This document shows, piece by piece, positions 17,067-26,027 of a stretch of DNA of 64,000 bases. The DNA comes from Bradyrhizobium sp. CSS354. Its GTDB lineage: Bacteria > Pseudomonadota > Alphaproteobacteria > Rhizobiales > Xanthobacteraceae. A program made the translations under genes and the position numbers. Numbering within the stretch: the first letter of the stretch is position 1; every line of letters starts with the position of its first letter. Below the pieces are notes generated by a model, which was not told the origin of the DNA, searched no databases, and was given only the letters and a program-made list of their open reading frames with translations. The stretch spans positions 725,956-789,955 of the forward strand of contig NZ_JAACFU010000001.1 of NCBI RefSeq assembly GCF_029051725.1, written 5' to 3'.

Positions 17067-18770
17067 GTGACGAATCTGGCTTGGCTCGTTCGACGGCAAT
17101 TGCTCTCGCTGTCCGGTGTCGGCCTCATGCTGGGCGCTCTGTTCTTTGCTGCCGCGCTGACGCCGACGCTGATTCCGCGGAGCTATCTCACGCAAGGCGC
17201 GCTTGCCGGCGGCTGTTTTGCGATCGGCTATTTCGCCGGCGTGCTGTGGCGCCGGCTATGGCACTATCTCGAATTGCCCGAACCTTCGCCGCGGGCGAGA
17301 TCGATTGCGAATGCGCTGGTCACGGCCGGTTGCCTGCTGGTCGTCGTTATCTTCCTGCGGCGAACCGCCGAATGGCAGAATTCGATCCGCACAGTGATGA
17401 AGATGATGCCGGTCGAGACCGCGCATCCGCTCAAGGTCTGCGTCATCGCCCTGATCACGTTCGCCGTTCTGCTGGTGCTGGGCCGGCTGTTCGCGTTTGT
17501 CGCCCGCTTCCTCGCCGTACGCACAAAGCGCGTCATTCCGCGGAAGCTCGCCAATGTCCTCGGCGTGCTGATCGCAGGCCTGCTGTTCTGGTCGATCGCC
17601 AGCAACGTCCTGGTCCGGACCGCGTTCAACGCGCTCGACTCCTCCTTCCGCGAACTCGACGCCCTGCAAGAGCCCGAGCGGCCGCAACCGGCCGCCCCCG
17701 ATCGAACCGGGAGTTCTGCGTCGCTGGTGAAGTGGCAGGAACTCGGGCGCATGGGGCGCCGGTTCATTGCCTCGGGCCCGAACGCGACAGAGATCAGCGC
17801 CGTTACGGGACAGCCCGCGCAGGATCCCGTGCGCGTCTATGTCGGTCTCGGCAGCCGCGACACGGCCCAGGCGCGCGCCAGGCTTGCGCTTGAGGAGCTC
17901 AAGCGCCAGCACGGTTTTCAACGCAAGGTCCTGATCGTCATTACGCCGACCGGCACCGGCTGGGTCGATCCCTCCGCGATGGATACGGTGGAATATCTCC
18001 ACCATGGCGATGTCGCGAGCGTCGCGATGCAATATTCGTATCTCAACAGCCCGCTGTCGCTGCTGTTTCAGCCCGAATACGGAGCGGAGGCGTCGCGTGC
18101 GCTGTTCGCCGAAATCTACGGCTACTGGACGAGCTTGCCCAAGGACAGGCGGCCAAAGCTGTATCTGCACGGGCTCAGCCTCGGCGCCATGAACTCGGAA
18201 AAATCCGCAGAATTGTTCGAAACAATCGGCGATCCCATCGCCGGCGCACTATGGAGCGGAGCGCCATTCGAGAGCCGCATCTGGCGCTCGATTACCGATA
18301 ACCGCAATCCAGGATCACCGGCGTGGCTGCCAAAATTCCGCGACGGCCGCTTCGTGCGCTTCATGAACCAGAACGGGCCGACGGTGCCGCCGGATACGCC
18401 CTGGGGCCCGATGCGCGTGGTCTATCTGCAATATGCCAGTGACGCGATCACATTCTTCGGCTACGGCGACGCCTATCGGGCGCCGGCCTGGATGGACGCG
18501 CCGCGCGGGCCTGACGTATCGTCGGAACTGCGATGGTACCCCATCGTCACGATGCTGCAGCTCGCTCTCGACATGGCGGTCGCAACCAACACGCCGATGG
18601 GTTTTGGCCATGTCTACGCGCCCGAACACTACGTCGATGGCTGGGTCGCGGTCACAGATGTCGGCGATTGGTCTGCCGAAGCGCTCGCACGGCTCAAGCA
18701 GCAGCTCGCGGCGAAAGCGCGGAAGACGGGCGCGGGCAATGGCGACGACGATCCCGACCGCGGTGGCTAA
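17067..18770 (+). CDS. Membrane-anchored alpha/beta hydrolase (PF10081 type)
   Basis: 567 residues. Five or so membrane helices in the first 190 residues are followed by a soluble hydrolase domain with the nucleophile elbow LYLHGLSLGAM (Ser at about 371), preceded by QYSYLNSPLSLL, as in the Abhydrolase_9 family with its own N-terminal membrane domain. The GTG start has GGAGG five bases upstream, which settles it. It follows the GAF kinase gene by 18 bp on the same strand and is probably co-transcribed. It is likely an esterase or lipase acting at the inner membrane. The substrate is unknown. Confidence 0.85.
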   Translation: MTNLAWLVRRQLLSLSGVGLMLGALFFAAALTPTLIPRSYLTQGALAGGCFAIGYFAGVLWRRLWHYLELPEPSPRARSIANALVTAGCLLVVVIFLRRTAEWQNSIRTVMKMMPVETAHPLKVCVIALITFAVLLVLGRLFAFVARFLAVRTKRVIPRKLANVLGVLIAGLLFWSIASNVLVRTAFNALDSSFRELDALQEPERPQPAAPDRTGSSASLVKWQELGRMGRRFIASGPNATEISAVTGQPAQDPVRVYVGLGSRDTAQARARLALEELKRQHGFQRKVLIVITPTGTGWVDPSAMDTVEYLHHGDVASVAMQYSYLNSPLSLLFQPEYGAEASRALFAEIYGYWTSLPKDRRPKLYLHGLSLGAMNSEKSAELFETIGDPIAGALWSGAPFESRIWRSITDNRNPGSPAWLPKFRDGRFVRFMNQNGPTVPPDTPWGPMRVVYLQYASDAITFFGYGDAYRAPAWMDAPRGPDVSSELRWYPIVTMLQLALDMAVATNTPMGFGHVYAPEHYVDGWVAVTDVGDWSAEALARLKQQLAAKARKTGAGNGDDDPDRGG

Positions 18771-18773
18771 CCC

Positions 18774-20354
18774 TTACTCCGCCATCTCCACCTGCTGCGT
18801 GACGGAGGGACCGGCCAGCGGGCGCTCCTCCATCATGATCAGGCAGAGCGCGGCGCCGGCCATCAGCGCCGTGGCGGCGCCGAACACGTAACGGAACGCA
18901 TGCCGCATGTCGTCGGCGGGGATCGCATTGACGGCGCCGTGATGCTCGCCGGCGAGCGGAACGTCGGCACCGAGCGCGATGAGCAGGATGGCCGCGAACG
19001 CCGCGACCGTGAACGATGACATCAGCGAGCGGAAGAAGTTCAACGCGCCGGTGATGGTGCCGACCTGCGGACGGGCGACCGAATTCTGCACCGAGACCAC
19101 GCAGACCGGAAAGGTGGTGCCGAGGCCAAGCGCAAACGCAGCCATCAGCGTCAGCAGCGCCCATAGCGGCAACGTCGTCAAGGTGAGGCCGAGGCCGCAC
19201 AGCGCAGCCCAGGACGTTCCGACGATGGCGACCCGCTTGTAGTGCTTGGCGCGCGCCATGGTGCGACCGGCGACGGCTGCGCCGACGGTCGAGACCGCCG
19301 CGAGCGGGATCAGCGCAAGGCCGGCTTCGCTGGCGCTGAGATGATAGACCGCCTCGTAATAGAGCGGCAGCTGCACGGTGAGGCCCGTGATCGCACCGAG
19401 CGCGCAGCCGCCGGCCATAAGCCCGAACGGCACAACCGATCCTCCGAGCAGCGGCAGCGGCAGGAACGGCTCGTCCGCGCGGCGCGCGTGCCACACGAAG
19501 GTGACCGCGAGCGCGACGGCGCCGCCCACCATCGCAAGCACGGTCGGAGAGAGCCACGGGAAGCGCGTCCCGCCCCAGGTCAGCACCAGCATGAAGACGA
19601 CGGCGGAGGCCATCAGCAGCACGCCGCCGAGCCAGTCGACCTTGCGCTTGCGGTGGAACACCGGGATCTTCTTCATCCTGGGCAATAGCAGCGCGATCGC
19701 CGCGGCCGCGAGCGGCACATTGATCCAGAAGATCATCGACCAGTGCAGATGCTCGGCGAACACGCCGCCGATGACCGGGCCGAGAATGCCCCCGACCATC
19801 CAGACGCTGGAGAAATAGGCTTGATACTGGCCGCGCTCGCGCGGCGACACGACGTCGGAGATCACGGTCTGCACGACAGGCATGATGCCGCCGCCACCCA
19901 GTCCCTGAAGCCCGCGTGCAAGAATCAGCATCGGCAGGTTCGGCGCGATCGCGCACAGCACCGAGCCCGCGACGAACAGGCTAAGCGAGATGATGATCAT
20001 TACGCGGCGGCCATAGATGTCGCTGAGCGTGCCGAACACCGGCGCGACGGCGGTCGAGGCGAGCAGATAGGCGGTGATGACCCAGGAGAGATTGGAGACG
20101 TCGTGGAACTGGCGTCCGATGGTCGGCAGCGCGGTGGCGACGATGGTCTGGTCCAGAGCGGCCAGGAACATCGTCAGCATCAGGCTGATGACGATGGTGC
20201 GGACCTCGTCCTGCGACAGCGGCGCCGGCGGCGCGAGCGAGGGAGCGTCATCGACGCTCAAGACCTCGCTCGGAAGCCGCGACAATTCCTCGGCGATATC
20301 GTCGGGCAATGTCTGGGTGTCGGCAGAACTGTTCTGCCGCTCGAACTTGTTCAT
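18774..20354 (-). CDS. MFS drug/proton antiporter, DHA2 (EmrB/QacA) family
   Basis: 526 residues with fourteen predicted membrane helices starting near residue 55. The family signatures are LDQTIVATALPTIGRQF in helix 1, GTLSDIYGRRVMI in the loop between helices 2 and 3, and the motif C region GPVIGGVFAEH in helix 5. It should export toxic organic compounds in exchange for protons. No EmrA-type adaptor or TetR regulator is next to it. Start ATG at 20354; the first 50 residues are a polar cytoplasmic tail. It is convergent with the hydrolase gene, the stops being four bases apart. Confidence 0.93.
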   Translation of the reverse strand: MNKFERQNSSADTQTLPDDIAEELSRLPSEVLSVDDAPSLAPPAPLSQDEVRTIVISLMLTMFLAALDQTIVATALPTIGRQFHDVSNLSWVITAYLLASTAVAPVFGTLSDIYGRRVMIIISLSLFVAGSVLCAIAPNLPMLILARGLQGLGGGGIMPVVQTVISDVVSPRERGQYQAYFSSVWMVGGILGPVIGGVFAEHLHWSMIFWINVPLAAAAIALLLPRMKKIPVFHRKRKVDWLGGVLLMASAVVFMLVLTWGGTRFPWLSPTVLAMVGGAVALAVTFVWHARRADEPFLPLPLLGGSVVPFGLMAGGCALGAITGLTVQLPLYYEAVYHLSASEAGLALIPLAAVSTVGAAVAGRTMARAKHYKRVAIVGTSWAALCGLGLTLTTLPLWALLTLMAAFALGLGTTFPVCVVSVQNSVARPQVGTITGALNFFRSLMSSFTVAAFAAILLIALGADVPLAGEHHGAVNAIPADDMRHAFRYVFGAATALMAGAALCLIMMEERPLAGPSVTQQVEMAE

Positions 20355-20509
20355 CTCGATCGGAGGCCATGAGGCGGCGCAACGCCGCGAAGGATTCGTT
20401 CTATGCAGCCAATGTAGACAGCAAAGTTCTTCTCAGGCAGGCACCGCGGCGCATGGGAGCATCCCACCCGACGGTCATCCCGAACAAGTGATCTAGCTGG
20501 TGCGGCGGA

Positions 20510-21025
20510 TCAGTCCTTCGGACGTCGCTTCAGGCGGGCCCGTTTCGGCAGCTGCGCCGGCCATTGCACGATGTGGTTCTCGAGCTCCTCGTCCGGGATC
20601 TCCACCTCGCTGCCTTCGACCCGTCCGCGTACGGAGACGCCGGCCTCATGCACGGTGTCGGGATCGCCTGACACCAGCGGATGCCACCAATAGAGGTCGC
20701 GACCTTCCGCGACGAGCTTGTAGCCGCAGCTCGGCGGCAGCCAGTTCAGGGTGCGGACATTGGCCGGGGTCAGGCGGACGCAGTCCGGAACCTTGTCGGA
20801 ACGATTCGCATAGTCCTTGCAGCCGCAGGTCACCCCATCGAGCAGCTTGCAGCCGACATGGGTGAAGTAGATGTCGCCGGTGCCCTCTTCCTCGAGCTTG
20901 TTCAGGCAGCAACGGCCGCAGCCGTCGCACAGGCTCTCCCATTCGGGCCCCGACATCTCTTCCAACGTCTTGGTTTTCCAGAAGAATCCTTCCTGGCCTG
21001 AAGGTCGTTTGGGAGCTGCGGTCAT
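20510..21025 (-). CDS. YcgN-type cysteine-cluster protein (UPF0260)
   Basis: 171 residues. Conserved Cys cluster: [17 protein letters not shown] near residues 32-48, then [17 protein letters not shown] and DCVRLTP, with PPSCGYKL later. This is the YkgJ/YcgN family, presumed to bind zinc or an iron-sulfur centre; the biochemical role is not established. ATG at 21025 gives [19 protein letters not shown], the usual start of this family; a longer frame to 21097 lacks family residues. It is a single gene with no clear operon partner. Confidence 0.9.
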   Translation of the reverse strand: MTAAPKRPSGQEGFFWKTKTLEEMSGPEWESLCDGCGRCCLNKLEEEGTGDIYFTHVGCKLLDGVTCGCKDYANRSDKVPDCVRLTPANVRTLNWLPPSCGYKLVAEGRDLYWWHPLVSGDPDTVHEAGVSVRGRVEGSEVEIPDEELENHIVQWPAQLPKRARLKRRPKD

Positions 21026-21319
21026 GCGCCTCAACAAAAGTTCGAAAGAGCTACGGCTGGTGCCATCTAGGGCGTGCCGCCCTGGGGCTGCAAGCAACGC
21101 CCGCGTGAGGCCCGTAATGAACCGGGGTCAATTAGGCCTGTTGTTCAAAATCGCAAGCGTGACCATTGGTTTATAGGCCCTGCTCGGCTAGAAGGAACAG
21201 CAAGTCCCCACCGTCGCTGGCCGGGCGCCTTGGGTTTGCCGCAACACTCCCGCAAGACGTCTCGATGCCGCCCCGGCCGGGTGCTTGAACGCTTTCGAAC
21301 CAAGCCGCAAGGGTTCTAG

Positions 21320-23608
21320 GTGCGCCAGATCATACCACCGCATTGGAAAGCCCGGATCCGGAATTTCTTCCTGGATCTCGATGCGCGCATCGACTCCTCG
21401 CTGTTCTCCTCGGCCAAGGGCATCCGCGAGCTCTACGAGCGCTACTCGACCTTCATGGACCGCTTCTATGTCGGGCGGTGGAAGCGCTGGGTGTTCATCG
21501 AGCCGCTGTCGGAGGCCGCGACCCTCGGCCTCGGCGGCCTGGTCGTGATGCTAACCCTCGCCATCCCGGCCTTCCGCGAGACCGCGGACGAGGACTGGCT
21601 GAAGAAGTCCGACCTCGCGGTGACCTTCCTCGACCGCTACGGCAACCCGATCGGCAGCCGCGGCATCAAGCACAACGACTCGATCCCGCTGGAAGATTTT
21701 CCGGACGTGCTGATCAAGGCGACGCTCGCGACCGAGGACCGCCGCTTCTACGAGCATTTCGGCATCGACATCGCCGGCACCGCGCGCGCGCTCGTCACCA
21801 ACGCCCAGGCCGGCGGCGTCCGCCAGGGCGGCTCCTCGATCACCCAGCAGCTCGCCAAGAACCTGTTCCTGAGCAACGAGCGCACCATCGAGCGCAAGGT
21901 CAACGAAGCCTTCCTCGCGGTCTGGCTGGAATGGCGCCTGACCAAGAACGAGATCCTCAAGCTGTATCTCGACCGCGCCTATATGGGCGGCGGCACCTTC
22001 GGCGTCGACGGCGCCGCGCATTTCTACTTCAACAAGTCGGCACGAGACGTGACGCTCGCCGAAGCCGCGATGCTCGCCGGCCTGTTCAAGGCACCGACCA
22101 AATACGCGCCCCACATCAACCTGCCCGCCGCCCGCGCCCGCGCCAACGTGGTGCTCGACAATCTCGTCGACGCCGGCTTCATGACCGAGGGCCAGGTGTT
22201 CGGCGCCCGCCGCAATCCCGCCTTCGCGGTCGACCGCCGCTACGAGGCGTCGCCGAATTATTATCTCGACTACGCCTTCGACGAGATGCGCAAGCTGGTC
22301 GACACCTTCCCGAAATCCTACACCGAGCGCGTCTTCGTGGTCCGGCTCGCGATCGACACCAATGTGCAGAAGGCGGCGGAAGACGCGGTCGAGAACCAGC
22401 TGCGCCAATTCGGCCGCGACTATCACGCGACCCAGGCCGCGACCGTCGTCTCCGATCTCGACGGCGGCATCCGCGCCATGGTCGGCGGCCGCGACTACGG
22501 CGCCAGCCAGTTCAACCGCGCCACCGACGCCTACCGCCAGCCGGGCTCGTCGTTCAAGCCTTACGTCTACACCACCGCGCTCCTCAACGGCTTCACGCCG
22601 AATTCGATCGTGGTGGACGGCCCGGTCTGCATCGGCAATTGGTGCCCGCAGAACTATGGCCATTCCTATTCCGGCTCGGTGACGCTGACGCAGGCGATCA
22701 CGCGTTCGATCAACGTGGTGCCCGTCAAGCTGTCGATCGCGATCGGCCAGAAGAACGAGCCCAAAGCGCAGAACCCGGCCAAGGTCGGCCGCGCCAAGAT
22801 CGTCGAGGTCGCGCGCCGCTTCGGCCTCAAGGCGCCGCTGCCCGACACGCCGTCGCTGCCGATCGGCTCGGACGAAGTCACCGTGCTCGAGCACGCGGTG
22901 GCCTATGCAACTTTCCCCAACCGCGGCAAGGCGGTGACGCCGCATTCCGTGCTGGAAGTGCGCACGGGCGCCGGCGATCCGGTCTGGCGCTGGGACCGCG
23001 ACGGGCCGAAGCCGCGCCAGGCGATCCCCGCCTCCGTGGCCGCCGACATGGCCGGCATGATGAGCCACGTCGTCAGCGAAGGCACCGCGCGCCGCGCAGC
23101 CCTCGACGGCATTCCGACCGCCGGCAAGACCGGAACGACCAATGCCTATCGCGACGCCTGGTTCGTCGGCTACACCGGCAATTTCACCTGCGCGGTCTGG
23201 TACGGCAATGACGACTATTCGCCGACGAACCGCATGACCGGCGGCTCGCTGCCGGCGCAGACCTGGCACGACATCATGCTCGCGGCGCATCAGGGCGTCG
23301 AGGTGCGGGAAATCGCCGGCATCGGCATGGGCCAGAAGCTGCCGCCCGAGCGGATCGCCAACGCGCAGGCCAATGCGGCGCCGAAGGTGCTGGAGACCAA
23401 GCCCGGTCCGCCGCCGGTATTGACCAAGCGCGGCGCCGACGTTTTGGTCCGCGTCGAGAAGCTGCTGGATGACGCGGCCAGGACCGCGACCAAATCGGCG
23501 GCCACCGATCCCAAGCAAGCCAAGCCGGCATCGTCCACGAGCGCGCTCGCCTTCCCGCAGAACTATGCGGAAGAGAATGCGAACGCATCCGCCCCGCGCA
23601 AGAACTAG
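21320..23608 (+). CDS. Class A penicillin-binding protein (PBP1A-like)
   Basis: 762 residues. One membrane anchor near residues 62-84. The glycosyltransferase 51 domain has catalytic Glu139 in ATEDRRFYEHFG and GGSSITQQLAKNLFL. The transpeptidase domain has the active Ser in PGSSFKPYVY, then TRSINVVPVKL, and the KTGTT box in AGKTGTTNAYRDAW. The C-terminal tail is about 80 residues, Ala/Lys-rich. It polymerises and crosslinks peptidoglycan at the outer face of the inner membrane. GTG start at 21320. The DUF1214 and DUF1254 genes follow closely on the same strand. Confidence 0.95.
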   Translation: MRQIIPPHWKARIRNFFLDLDARIDSSLFSSAKGIRELYERYSTFMDRFYVGRWKRWVFIEPLSEAATLGLGGLVVMLTLAIPAFRETADEDWLKKSDLAVTFLDRYGNPIGSRGIKHNDSIPLEDFPDVLIKATLATEDRRFYEHFGIDIAGTARALVTNAQAGGVRQGGSSITQQLAKNLFLSNERTIERKVNEAFLAVWLEWRLTKNEILKLYLDRAYMGGGTFGVDGAAHFYFNKSARDVTLAEAAMLAGLFKAPTKYAPHINLPAARARANVVLDNLVDAGFMTEGQVFGARRNPAFAVDRRYEASPNYYLDYAFDEMRKLVDTFPKSYTERVFVVRLAIDTNVQKAAEDAVENQLRQFGRDYHATQAATVVSDLDGGIRAMVGGRDYGASQFNRATDAYRQPGSSFKPYVYTTALLNGFTPNSIVVDGPVCIGNWCPQNYGHSYSGSVTLTQAITRSINVVPVKLSIAIGQKNEPKAQNPAKVGRAKIVEVARRFGLKAPLPDTPSLPIGSDEVTVLEHAVAYATFPNRGKAVTPHSVLEVRTGAGDPVWRWDRDGPKPRQAIPASVAADMAGMMSHVVSEGTARRAALDGIPTAGKTGTTNAYRDAWFVGYTGNFTCAVWYGNDDYSPTNRMTGGSLPAQTWHDIMLAAHQGVEVREIAGIGMGQKLPPERIANAQANAAPKVLETKPGPPPVLTKRGADVLVRVEKLLDDAARTATKSAATDPKQAKPASSTSALAFPQNYAEENANASAPRKN

Positions 23609-23633
23609 TCGAAACAAGAACTGATCGAAACAA

Positions 23634-24212
23634 GTGCGGCTGATCCTGATCACATTGACGGCCCTTCTGCTCGCAACCGTGGTGGGCGTCGGTGCGACCT
23701 GGATGACGACAACGCGCGGCACCGAGATCGGCGCGCTGACCATCGGCCCCTGGACCGCGCGTCCGCGCACCGGCACCGCCGACGTCGATCCCTATTCGCG
23801 CGCCACCATCGTGCGCAACGGCGAGCTGCCGATCGGCACCGGCGACGGCGTCGCCTTCACCGCAACCGCCGACGACAAGAAGAAGGTGCTCGACGGCCGC
23901 TGCGACGTCGTGGTCTCCGGCGTGACGCCGCCGGCGCGGTTCTGGACGCTGACGCTCTACGACCGCAAGGGTCATCTCGTTCCCAATTCGCTGCAGCGCT
24001 ACGGCTTCACCAGCCAGGAGATCGTGCGGCAGTCCGACGGCTCGTTCGAGATCCGCATCGCCTCGCGCTCGCGCGCCGGCAACTGGCTGCCGACCGGCGG
24101 CATCGAGCGTTACGCGCTGATGCTGCGGCTCTACGATACCCCGGTCGGCGTTGCCACACGCACCCAGCGCGATGCGCCGATGCCCACGATCACGACGGCG
24201 GGCTGCTCATGA
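23634..24212 (+). CDS. DUF1214 protein with N-terminal membrane anchor
   Basis: 192 residues. An N-terminal hydrophobic segment (LILITLTALLLATVVGVGA) looks like a signal anchor. The DUF1214 core includes ARFWTLTLYDRKGHLVPN and SRAGNWLPTGG near residues 105-165, as in that family. GTG start 25 bp after the penicillin-binding protein stop. The gene overlaps the next one as ATGA, so the two are translationally coupled. In many bacteria DUF1254 and DUF1214 occur in one chain; here they are split into two anchored proteins. The biochemical role of the family is not known. Confidence 0.85.
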   Translation: MRLILITLTALLLATVVGVGATWMTTTRGTEIGALTIGPWTARPRTGTADVDPYSRATIVRNGELPIGTGDGVAFTATADDKKKVLDGRCDVVVSGVTPPARFWTLTLYDRKGHLVPNSLQRYGFTSQEIVRQSDGSFEIRIASRSRAGNWLPTGGIERYALMLRLYDTPVGVATRTQRDAPMPTITTAGCS

Positions 24213-24793
24213 TCCGGCTGTTGTTCACCATCGTTGCCGGCGTGGTGCTGGGCCTCGTGGTCCATCTCGTCAGCGTGCTGGCGCTGCCGCGGATCGCGAC
24301 TCAGGACGCCTATTCGCGGCTGACGCCGATGACCAAGCTCAACGCGGTCACGCAGCTTCCTCTCACCGATCCGCAGACCTCGCCGATGCCGTTCATGGAT
24401 CCGGCCTTTGCGCTGGCGATCTGCCGCTACGATCTGTCGAACGGCCCGATCAAGCTGACGGTCCCCGTCAGTCAGGCCTACACCTCGGTGTCGTTCTACA
24501 CCCGCAACGAGATCGCCTATTACGCCATCAACGACCGCTCGGCCGGCAAGAAGGTGATCGAGCTCGACCTGATGACCGAGCCGCAGCACAACGAGCTGCC
24601 CGAGGACGAAGAGATCACCGCCGCCGACCGCCTGATCATCGATTCCCCCAGCACCACCGGCCTGATCGTGATGAAGGCGCTCGCCCCCGAGCCCGGCCTG
24701 ATGCCGCAGGCGCAAGGCTCGCTCGCGGCCGCGAGCTGCGGTCCGCAGACCGACCCGCCGGCCAAGGCGGAAGCGCCGCGCGCACGGCGCTAA
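24209..24793 (+). CDS. DUF1254 protein with N-terminal membrane anchor
   Basis: 194 residues. A hydrophobic N-terminus (LLFTIVAGVVLGLVVHLVSV) anchors it, followed by the DUF1254 region with AYSRLTPMTKLNAVTQLPL, FALAICRYDLSNGPI and TSVSFYTRNEIAYYAINDR. The start codon overlaps the stop of the DUF1214 gene (ATGA). The two proteins probably form a periplasmic complex at the inner membrane, perhaps connected with the penicillin-binding protein encoded upstream, but this is inference from gene order. A hairpin follows the stop codon directly. Confidence 0.85.
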   Translation: MIRLLFTIVAGVVLGLVVHLVSVLALPRIATQDAYSRLTPMTKLNAVTQLPLTDPQTSPMPFMDPAFALAICRYDLSNGPIKLTVPVSQAYTSVSFYTRNEIAYYAINDRSAGKKVIELDLMTEPQHNELPEDEEITAADRLIIDSPSTTGLIVMKALAPEPGLMPQAQGSLAAASCGPQTDPPAKAEAPRARR

Positions 24794-24794
24794 A

Positions 24795-24814
24795 GCGCGT
24801 CGCTTCGGCGACGC
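24795..24814 (+). other. UUCG-tetraloop hairpin just after the DUF1254 stop
   Basis: CGCGTCGC, TTCG, GCGACGCG: a perfect 8-bp stem closed by the very stable UUCG loop, starting two bases after the stop codon. What follows is A-rich (GAAAAACAAAAAG), not T-rich, so it is not a standard intrinsic terminator for the plus strand. It may stabilise the 3' end of the mRNA or be a copy of a small repeat. Confidence 0.6.
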
Positions 24815-24938
24815 GAAAAACAAAAAGTCGAAAAACAACCCCATGCACAGTAGCGATGGTATTCAAATCATTGCCATTTTGGTTGCACCAAATAGGCGTT
24901 TGCCGGACCGATCCATCCCTGCCCATCGCGCTGTTCGG

Positions 24939-25019
24939 CTTTGACACGTCGGGCAAAACACTGGCACAATGGCAGCATCGAAAGTTCACCCGCGCGGAGC
25001 AATCCGCCGCGGGTTTTTT
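24939..25019 (+). ncRNA. Promoter-terminator element, copy 1 (possible tiny RNA)
   Basis: TTGACA at 24941-24946 and CACAAT at 24965-24970, spaced by 18, look like a sigma-70 promoter. About 20 bases on, CCCGCGCGG, loop AGCAAT, CCG-C-CGCGGG and six T residues (24989-25019) form a clear intrinsic terminator. Transcription would yield an RNA of roughly 43 bases, mostly the hairpin. A second copy at 25904-25984 matches at 79 of 81 positions. There is no protein-coding potential in it. Promoter activity is inferred. Confidence 0.55.
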
Positions 25020-25072
25020 CTTGCTGGAGCCTCACCGAACATGGCCTGAATCCCTGCAGCTCAACTTCACCT

Positions 25073-25330
25073 TCAGGTCGGTGGCTGTAGTCCTGGCGAG
25101 TTGAGCCAATCATCTAACGACAAGCTTGTTTCAGCCCAGCGTGCGCGTCTGAGGGCGGCATCTCTCACTGGCCCTGGCGGGAGCAGTTCCGCGGCTGAGC
25201 GAAGACGAACGGCCATTTCTGCAAGCCCCTCTTCGTGCGATTCATTGAACTTGCGCCGCTGGCTCACTGCACGATCCGTTCCGGAGGAGGCGGGAGCGCA
25301 AGCAGCGTTCTCATCACCGATAACAGCCAC
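25073..25330 (-). CDS. Small hypothetical protein, 85 aa
   Basis: The C-terminal half, LRSAAELLPPGPVRDAALRRA followed by SLDDWLNSPGLQPP, has the even composition and Leu/Ala/Arg pattern of small helical proteins often seen in Bradyrhizobium, so I think the gene is real. The N-terminal 25 residues are less convincing and the GTG start at 25330 is uncertain. No membrane segment or known domain. It stands alone between the two promoter-terminator elements. Confidence 0.5.
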   Translation of the reverse strand: MAVIGDENAACAPASSGTDRAVSQRRKFNESHEEGLAEMAVRLRSAAELLPPGPVRDAALRRARWAETSLSLDDWLNSPGLQPPT

Positions 25331-25539
25331 TGATGGGGCGGTGACGTCGGAACGTAGATATTGGTGGAAGCTTCCGTCGGCGCACTAGTGCACACAGCCG
25401 GCAGGGAGCGGTTCACGTTGGCGGCACTTCCTCCGGCAGCGTGCATGATCAGGTTGGAGCCACCAAGCTTCACGCATCCCGATCGTGCGGGGAACAAGGT
25501 GAGGGCATGCAGGTTGACCTTGCGGCAGGGAAAGTTGTC

Positions 25540-25644
25540 ATGAGCGAAGAAGAGCTTACCAGCAGAGCCGAGCGCGCCCTCGTTACCATTGCGCTCAGCT
25601 TGACGATGCTTGTTCTTTGCGTCGGAGCTCTGATCTGTCGCTAG
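25540..25644 (+). CDS. Small single-pass membrane protein, 34 aa
   Basis: ATG at 25540 reads MSEEELTSRAERALVTIALS and continues into a hydrophobic helix (TMLVLCVGALI) ending Cys-Arg. An acidic head followed by one helix is typical of membrane microproteins. A weak purine-rich site (AGGGAAAG) precedes the start, and a longer in-frame ATG lies at 25441. No relative is known to me, so confidence is modest. Confidence 0.35.
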   Translation: MSEEELTSRAERALVTIALSLTMLVLCVGALICR

Positions 25645-25903
25645 CGCGTTGCTGTGCGCTGCTCGGTGTTTGCCAATCCTACCGCTCTTCGGTCGGATGC
25701 ACCCATTTGTACGGGGTGATGCTTTGCGTCGCGGTCAGCTTGATCATGTGGACAGGCGGAGCGGAACGTCCTTCCTATGAAGACGGCCCGGCTCGCTTTG
25801 ACAAATTGTCGATTGTTGGGGGCCGGAACGGCCGAACACCACTACCCCTCGCATTGTGGAAAACCGGACGGCGATGCGAATCCTCCGCGCAGCGCGCCTC
25901 CGC
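25645..25903. other. No gene seen; left flank of the second element
   Basis: Together with the element that follows, this makes about 380 bp without a convincing gene up to the cusA stop. Open frames here are shadows with poor codon bias. The only clear structure is the promoter-terminator copy at its right end. Confidence 0.4.
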
Positions 25904-25984
25904 CTTTGACACGTCGGGCAAAACACTGGCAGAATGGCATCATCGAAAGTTCACCCGCGCGGAGCAATCCGCCGCGGGTTTTTT
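25904..25984 (+). ncRNA. Promoter-terminator element, copy 2 (possible tiny RNA)
   Basis: The same layout as the copy 965 bp to the left: TTGACA at 25906-25911, an 18-base spacer, CAGAAT as -10, then the GC hairpin and T-run ending at 25984. The two differences from copy 1 are one base in the -10 box and one base just after it; the spacer and the terminator are identical. It is convergent with the end of cusA, so the terminator could also mark the boundary of that operon's antisense side. Confidence 0.55.
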
Positions 25985-26027
25985 GTTGGCGGAGACGTTG
26001 CCGAGAACGACGACCTTCGCCGCCCAC

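Noticed and set aside
21551..23776. Long frame opposite the penicillin-binding protein gene
   Set aside because: Shadow frame with no recognisable motif.
24868..25113. Minus-strand peptide of 81 residues, similar in part to one at 25842-26027
   Set aside because: The similarity comes only from the duplicated promoter-terminator DNA read backward; such frames are probably misread as genes.
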